This document shows positions 6,781 to 10,031 of a stretch of 10,031 bases of DNA, piece after piece. The notes under the pieces were generated by a model. That model worked only from the letters and a program-made list of their open reading frames with translations. It was not told where the DNA came from and ran no database searches. Location of the stretch: contig CAKPLV010000023.1 in NCBI GenBank assembly GCA_934167735.1, positions 1-10,031 on the forward strand. Reading direction: 5' to 3'. Made by a program: the position numbers and the translations under genes. The DNA comes from an uncultured Clostridia bacterium (GTDB lineage Bacteria; Bacillota; Clostridia; TANB77; CAG-508). Numbering within the stretch: the stretch's first letter is position 1; each line of letters begins with the position of its first letter.

Positions 6781-8115
6781 TTAATCTTCAAAACGCTTTT
6801 CAAGGTTAACAAATTTTGTATAATTTCCCATCCATAATAATTCAACAGTACATGTTGAACCACCTCTTTGTTTTGCTATTATTGCTTCTGCTATATCTTT
6901 CTTTTCACTTTCTTTATTATAATAATCATCTCTATATAAGAACATTACAATATCAGCATCTTGTTCTATCGCTCCTGATTCACGCAAATCTGAAAGCATT
7001 GGTCTGTGATCAGGTCTTTGTTCTACAGCTCTTGATAGCTGTGATAAAGCAATTACTGGAACATTTAATTCTTTTGCAAGTATTTTTAATGATCTACTTA
7101 TTTCTGATATTTCTTGCTCTCTACTTGCTCCTCTTTTGTTACTTCCTTGTACTAATTGTAAATAATCTATTACAACTAAGCCAATATTTTTTTCCATTTT
7201 TAATTTTCTACATTTTGTCCTTATTTCCATTACAGATATTCCTGGAGTATCATCTATATATATTTCTGATTCTGATAATGGTCCAATTGCTCCAGCAAGT
7301 TTTACCCAATCCTCTTCTTCTAATTTACCTGTTTTTACTTTATTACTATCTACCATTGCCTCACTACATAATATTCTGTTTACTAATTGATCTTTAGACA
7401 TCTCAAGACTAAAGATTACAACAGGTGTATTTCCTCTTAATGCTGAATTTGTTGCAATGTTTAAAGCAAATGCTGTTTTTCCCATAGCAGGTCTTGCTGC
7501 AATTAGTATTAATTCTGATCCATGTAAACCAGCTGTTTTATAGTCTAAGTCTGTAAATCCTGTTGGAACACCTGTAATGTATTGTTTTCTATTATATAAT
7601 TCTTCTAGTTTAGTAAAACTTTCAACTAATACATCTTTTATTGGTGTATAACCTTTTTGATTTTTGCTTTGCATTATATCAAAAATCTTTTTTTCAGCTC
7701 CATCCATAATATCTTCAACATCTTCTGTTGGACTATAACCAAGTTCTATTATTTCATTTGCTGTTTTTATCAAATTTCTTAATATTGATTTTTCTTCAAC
7801 TATTTTTATATATTTTTGAACATTGGCAGTTGTTGGTACTTTTTCAGGTAAGCTTGCTAAATACTCATATCCACCAACTTGCTCAAATTTATCCATTGAT
7901 TCTAGTTCATCTTTTAAAGTTATTATATCTACAGGCTCTGATTTATTATACAAATTAACAATTGCTTGATAAATTGCTCTATTATCATCTCTATAAAAAG
8001 CATCTTCTTTTAGAACTTCTAATGCTGCAATAACTGCATCTTTATCTGTCATCATACTTCCTAATACTGCTTGTTCAGCTTCTATATCATGTGGTGGTAT
8101 TTTTCCTAATTCCAT
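6781..8115 (-). CDS. dnaB: Replicative DNA helicase DnaB
   Basis: A complete 444-residue hexameric helicase that unwinds DNA at the replication fork and contacts primase (called dnaC in Bacillus subtilis). The N-terminal domain spans about 8-110 and begins PPHDIEAEQAVLGSMM. A linker leads to the RecA-like motor: TGVPTGFTDLD (181-191), Walker A ARPAMGKT (207-214), VIFSLEMS (233-240), Walker B LVVIDYLQLV (313-322), ALSQLSRAVEQRPDHRPMLS (356-375), DLRESGAIEQDAD (376-388), and the arginine-finger region AKQRGGST (414-421). The motor is uninterrupted, so there is no intein. GGAGG lies six bases before the ATG. It begins 12 bases after the rplI stop and ends 18 bases before tilS, so it belongs to a tight rplI-dnaB-tilS unit. 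Confidence 0.98.
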   Translation of the reverse strand: MELGKIPPHDIEAEQAVLGSMMTDKDAVIAALEVLKEDAFYRDDNRAIYQAIVNLYNKSEPVDIITLKDELESMDKFEQVGGYEYLASLPEKVPTTANVQKYIKIVEEKSILRNLIKTANEIIELGYSPTEDVEDIMDGAEKKIFDIMQSKNQKGYTPIKDVLVESFTKLEELYNRKQYITGVPTGFTDLDYKTAGLHGSELILIAARPAMGKTAFALNIATNSALRGNTPVVIFSLEMSKDQLVNRILCSEAMVDSNKVKTGKLEEEDWVKLAGAIGPLSESEIYIDDTPGISVMEIRTKCRKLKMEKNIGLVVIDYLQLVQGSNKRGASREQEISEISRSLKILAKELNVPVIALSQLSRAVEQRPDHRPMLSDLRESGAIEQDADIVMFLYRDDYYNKESEKKDIAEAIIAKQRGGSTCTVELLWMGNYTKFVNLEKRFED

Positions 8116-8127
8116 TTTTAGCCTCCA

Positions 8128-8574
8128 TTATTCTCCAATAACATTTACTTTTATTGTTCCATTAACTCCATCATATAATTTTACATTTACATTTTGCATT
8201 CCTAATGTTTTTATTGCTTCTTTTAAATCAATTTTTTTCTTATCAATCTTAATTTTGTGCTCTTTTTCTAAATTGTCTGCAATTTCTTTGGCAGATACTC
8301 CACCAAAAATTTTACCATTTTCTCCTGCTTTTACTTTTATTGTTACCATTATTTTTGTTAATTTATCTGCTAATTTTTTTGCTTCTTCTTTTTCTACATC
8401 TTTTTTATATTGATTTGATTCTTTTTGAGCCTTTAATTTTGCCATATTTTCATTATTAGCTTCAACAGCTAAATTTTTAGGAAACAAGAAATTTCTAACA
8501 TATCCATCTGATACATTAATTATTTCATTTTTCTTTCCTACTCCTTTTATATCTGCTTTTAATATTACCTTCAT
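8128..8574 (-). CDS. rplI: Large ribosomal subunit protein bL9
   Basis: A 148-residue protein, the normal length for L9, which binds 23S rRNA at the base of the L1 stalk. The N-terminal RNA-binding domain carries KGVGKKNEIINVSDGYVRNF (10-29) followed by LFPKNLA (30-36). A charged helix linker (about 41-75) leads to the C-terminal domain with GKIFGGVSAKEIAD (87-100). The open frame extends three codons further (MMT), but the AAGGA at 8583-8587 overlaps those first ATGs and sits eight bases before the ATG at 8574. The start MKVILKADIKG also matches homologues. It stands directly upstream of dnaB, the arrangement of the yybT-rplI-dnaC block in Bacillus. Confidence 0.96.
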   Translation of the reverse strand: MKVILKADIKGVGKKNEIINVSDGYVRNFLFPKNLAVEANNENMAKLKAQKESNQYKKDVEKEEAKKLADKLTKIMVTIKVKAGENGKIFGGVSAKEIADNLEKEHKIKIDKKKIDLKEAIKTLGMQNVNVKLYDGVNGTIKVNVIGE

Positions 8575-8587
8575 TGTCATCATCCTT
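8572..8587 (-). promoter_or_regulatory. Ribosome binding site that fixes the rplI start
   Basis: On the minus strand AAGGA (8583-8587) is eight bases before the ATG at 8572-8574. Two earlier in-frame ATGs (8581-8583 and 8578-8580) overlap or abut this site and so cannot use it. The longer 151-residue version of L9 is therefore unlikely. Confidence 0.85.
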
Positions 8588-8605
8588 TCTTTTTTACGTA
8601 TTAAT

Positions 8606-8634
8606 AATATATCATACTTTTGTGCTTTTTACCA
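8606..8634 (-). promoter_or_regulatory. Possible extended -10 promoter for rplI-dnaB-tilS
   Basis: On the minus strand TGATATATT gives a TG-n extension plus TATATT (8606-8611). The best -35 at 17 bases is a poor TGGTAA (8629-8634). Transcription would start near 8599, a few bases before the rplI ribosome binding site. A promoter here would fit the hairpin just upstream, but the match is modest. Confidence 0.4.
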
Positions 8635-8653
8635 TGTTTTTTTACAATAAATT

Positions 8654-8683
8654 AGGCAAAAAAGTGTTAAAACTTCTTTGCCT
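8654..8683 (-). terminator. Hairpin between gdpP and rplI, weak terminator or processing/attenuation structure
   Basis: Two 12-base arms (AGGCAAAGAAGT and ACTTTTTTGCCT on the minus strand) enclose a six-base loop, 16 bases beyond the gdpP stop. One pair is G·U in minus-strand RNA but would be an A/C mismatch in plus-strand RNA, so the structure suits leftward transcription. The sequence after the stem (AATTTATTG) is not a strong T-run. Complete termination is thus uncertain, and partial read-through into rplI is likely. Confidence 0.6.
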
Positions 8684-8699
8684 ATAATTTTTTAATATT

Positions 8700-10031
8700 T
8701 TATTCTTTTTCAGCAAAATATTCATCAATTTTGGCAATTAATTCTTCTTTTGCTTCTTCAATAGTTTTGTTTTCTAGTTGAGCACCTGCCAATGTTATAT
8801 GGCCTCCTCCTCCTAATTTTTCTAATATCATTTGTACATTTATATCTCCTATTGATCTTCCACTTATACAAATTTTATTATCTTCCATAATTCCAAGTAC
8901 AAATGATGCTGTAATATTTCCTATTGTTAATAATTCATCTGCTGCTTTTGCACATATTAAATTAGCATCTTTTTCTTTTGAATCATATAATGAAATTCCT
9001 AAAGTATCATGTGTTATTTCTGCTTTTTTTACTATTTCTGCAATTTTATTATAACTTATTAAATCACTTTGGAACCATTTTTTAACTTTAATAATATCTA
9101 CTCCACATCTTCTTAAATATGCTGCTGCTTCAAATGTTCTTACACCTGTTTTAAATGTAAAGTTTTTTGTATCCATCATTATTCCAGCATATAATGCTTC
9201 TGCTTCAATTGTTGGTAATTCAATTTCTGATTGAGCATATTGAATTAATTCTGTAACAAGCTCAGCTGCTGATGAAGCATATACTTCTTGGAATGTTAAA
9301 ATACTTTGTTCTATAAAATCTGCACTTCTTCTATGATGATCTATTATTACAATTTTTGATGTTTTGTTTAATAGTTCTGGTTCTTCTACATATGATTTTT
9401 TATGTGTATCAACAATAACTAATAATGTATTTGAATCTATTTTAGCCAATGCTGTTTCTTTTGTTATTATTACATCTTTATATTCTTCTTGAATATTACT
9501 AATAAATTCTTTTATTGATACACATTCTGGATTTGTTAATATATATGCTTCTTTGTGTAAGTTAACAGCCATTCTGTATACACCAAGTGCTGACCCCATT
9601 GCATCTATATCTGGATTTACATGTCCCATTATAATTACTTTATTACATTCTGACATTAATTCTTCAAGTGCATGTGCAACTATTCTAGCTTTTACTTTAG
9701 TCCTTTTTTCTACTTCTTCTACTTTTCCACCAAAGAATTGATATTTGCCATCTTCTCTTATTACTGCTTGATCTCCACCTCTTCCAAGTATAACATCCAT
9801 TGCTGCTAATGCTGATTTATATACATCTTTGTCTGTTTCACCTTCATTTGATATTGCTATACTTAGAGTTAGTTGTATTTTATCTTTTCTTACTAAATTT
9901 TTGACTGTATCTAGTATAACAAATTTACTTTCTTTTATTTTTTCTAGATTTTCTTGTTCAAATATATATACATATGTGTCTCTATCTTCTTTTAGTAGTA
10001 TTCCATTTGTTTCATTTACCCAGTCATATAT
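8700..10031 (-). CDS. gdpP: Cyclic-di-AMP phosphodiesterase GdpP, C-terminal part (cut by window edge)
   Basis: The reading frame is open from the right edge (10031) to TAA at 8700-8702, 443 codons in all; the ATG at 9800 is internal because 77 further codons of the same protein precede it. GdpP (YybT) hydrolyses c-di-AMP to pApA and is normally membrane-bound with PAS and degenerate GGDEF domains before the catalytic part. The visible start holds the end of the GGDEF-like domain (QLTLSIAISNEG, then ALAAMDVILGRGGDQAVI), and the GGDEF signature itself appears degenerate (around RDTYVYIF). The DHH domain follows: GHVNPDIDAMGS, VDTHKKS, the VIIDHHRRS motif and GIMMDTKNF. The DHHA1 domain ends with GGGGHITLAGA. 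These metal- and substrate-binding residues are all present, so the enzyme looks active. Next genes are rplI and dnaB, the yybT-rplI-dnaC order. Membrane segments and PAS lie outside the window. Confidence 0.95.
   Translation of the reverse strand: MYDWVNETNGILLKEDRDTYVYIFEQENLEKIKESKFVILDTVKNLVRKDKIQLTLSIAISNEGETDKDVYKSALAAMDVILGRGGDQAVIREDGKYQFFGGKVEEVEKRTKVKARIVAHALEELMSECNKVIIMGHVNPDIDAMGSALGVYRMAVNLHKEAYILTNPECVSIKEFISNIQEEYKDVIITKETALAKIDSNTLLVIVDTHKKSYVEEPELLNKTSKIVIIDHHRRSADFIEQSILTFQEVYASSAAELVTELIQYAQSEIELPTIEAEALYAGIMMDTKNFTFKTGVRTFEAAAYLRRCGVDIIKVKKWFQSDLISYNKIAEIVKKAEITHDTLGISLYDSKEKDANLICAKAADELLTIGNITASFVLGIMEDNKICISGRSIGDINVQMILEKLGGGGHITLAGAQLENKTIEEAKEELIAKIDEYFAEKE

Noticed and set aside
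6816..7397. A 193-codon open frame on the plus strand rich in Leu and Tyr, looking like a membrane protein
   Set aside because: It is antisense to the motor domain of dnaB. The Leu/Tyr richness comes from reversing common codons, and no other gene in the window uses the plus strand.
6781..8115. An intein or insertion in dnaB, a frequent intein host
   Set aside because: All motor motifs occur in order at normal spacing within 444 residues.
8700..9800. GdpP as a complete 366-residue DHH phosphoesterase starting at 9800
   Set aside because: The frame stays open to the window edge and the 77 upstream codons encode the end of the GGDEF-like domain typical of GdpP. There is no ribosome binding site before the ATG at 9800.
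1..10031. CRISPR array, mobile element, toxin-antitoxin or phage defence system
   Set aside because: No spaced direct repeats, transposase, integrase or paired small genes are visible on either strand; apart from the 770-residue gene the content is standard housekeeping.

Overview
This is a very AT-rich stretch of a low-GC Gram-positive genome. Every gene lies on the minus strand, so the reading order runs from high to low coordinates. Canonical AGGAGG-type ribosome binding sites, TTATAAT-like sigma-A promoters, two TTG starts and the block gdpP-rplI-dnaB followed by tilS-ftsH point to Firmicutes. A clostridial variant of a TilS motif (AHNKND) and a class III (anaerobic) ribonucleotide reductase activase suggest an anaerobic member of the Clostridia. 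An uncultured gut lineage is plausible but is my inference; no marker here gives a genus.

Layout in transcription order. (1) 10031-8700: 3' part of gdpP, a c-di-AMP phosphodiesterase that runs off the right edge. (2) 8699-8575: a hairpin and a possible promoter. (3) 8574-5776: rplI, dnaB and tilS, separated by 12 and 18 bases, very likely one transcript. (4) 5712-3808: ftsH with its own promoter, a TTG start and a strong terminator. (5) 3802-857: a promoter region with an inverted repeat, then a 770-residue secreted or membrane-anchored protein I do not recognise, then nrdG 15 bases later. (6) 826-498: rpsU with a near-consensus promoter, a short leader and a terminator. (7) 491-1: promoter and first 145 codons of an M16-peptidase-like gene (YfmF/YmfF type) that runs off the left edge.

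Most of the window is housekeeping: translation (L9, S21, tRNA-Ile lysidine synthesis, and probably EF-P modification through the M16 protein), replication (DnaB), membrane protein quality control (FtsH) and second-messenger turnover (GdpP). The unusual part is the 770-residue protein, a single-membrane-segment extracytoplasmic protein with a possible Rossmann-like C-terminal domain, placed in one transcription unit with the activase of anaerobic ribonucleotide reductase. The hpt gene often found between tilS and ftsH in Firmicutes is absent, and TilS is the short form. There is no gene-free stretch longer than 300 bases, and I saw no tRNA, rRNA, CRISPR array, insertion sequence or prophage.
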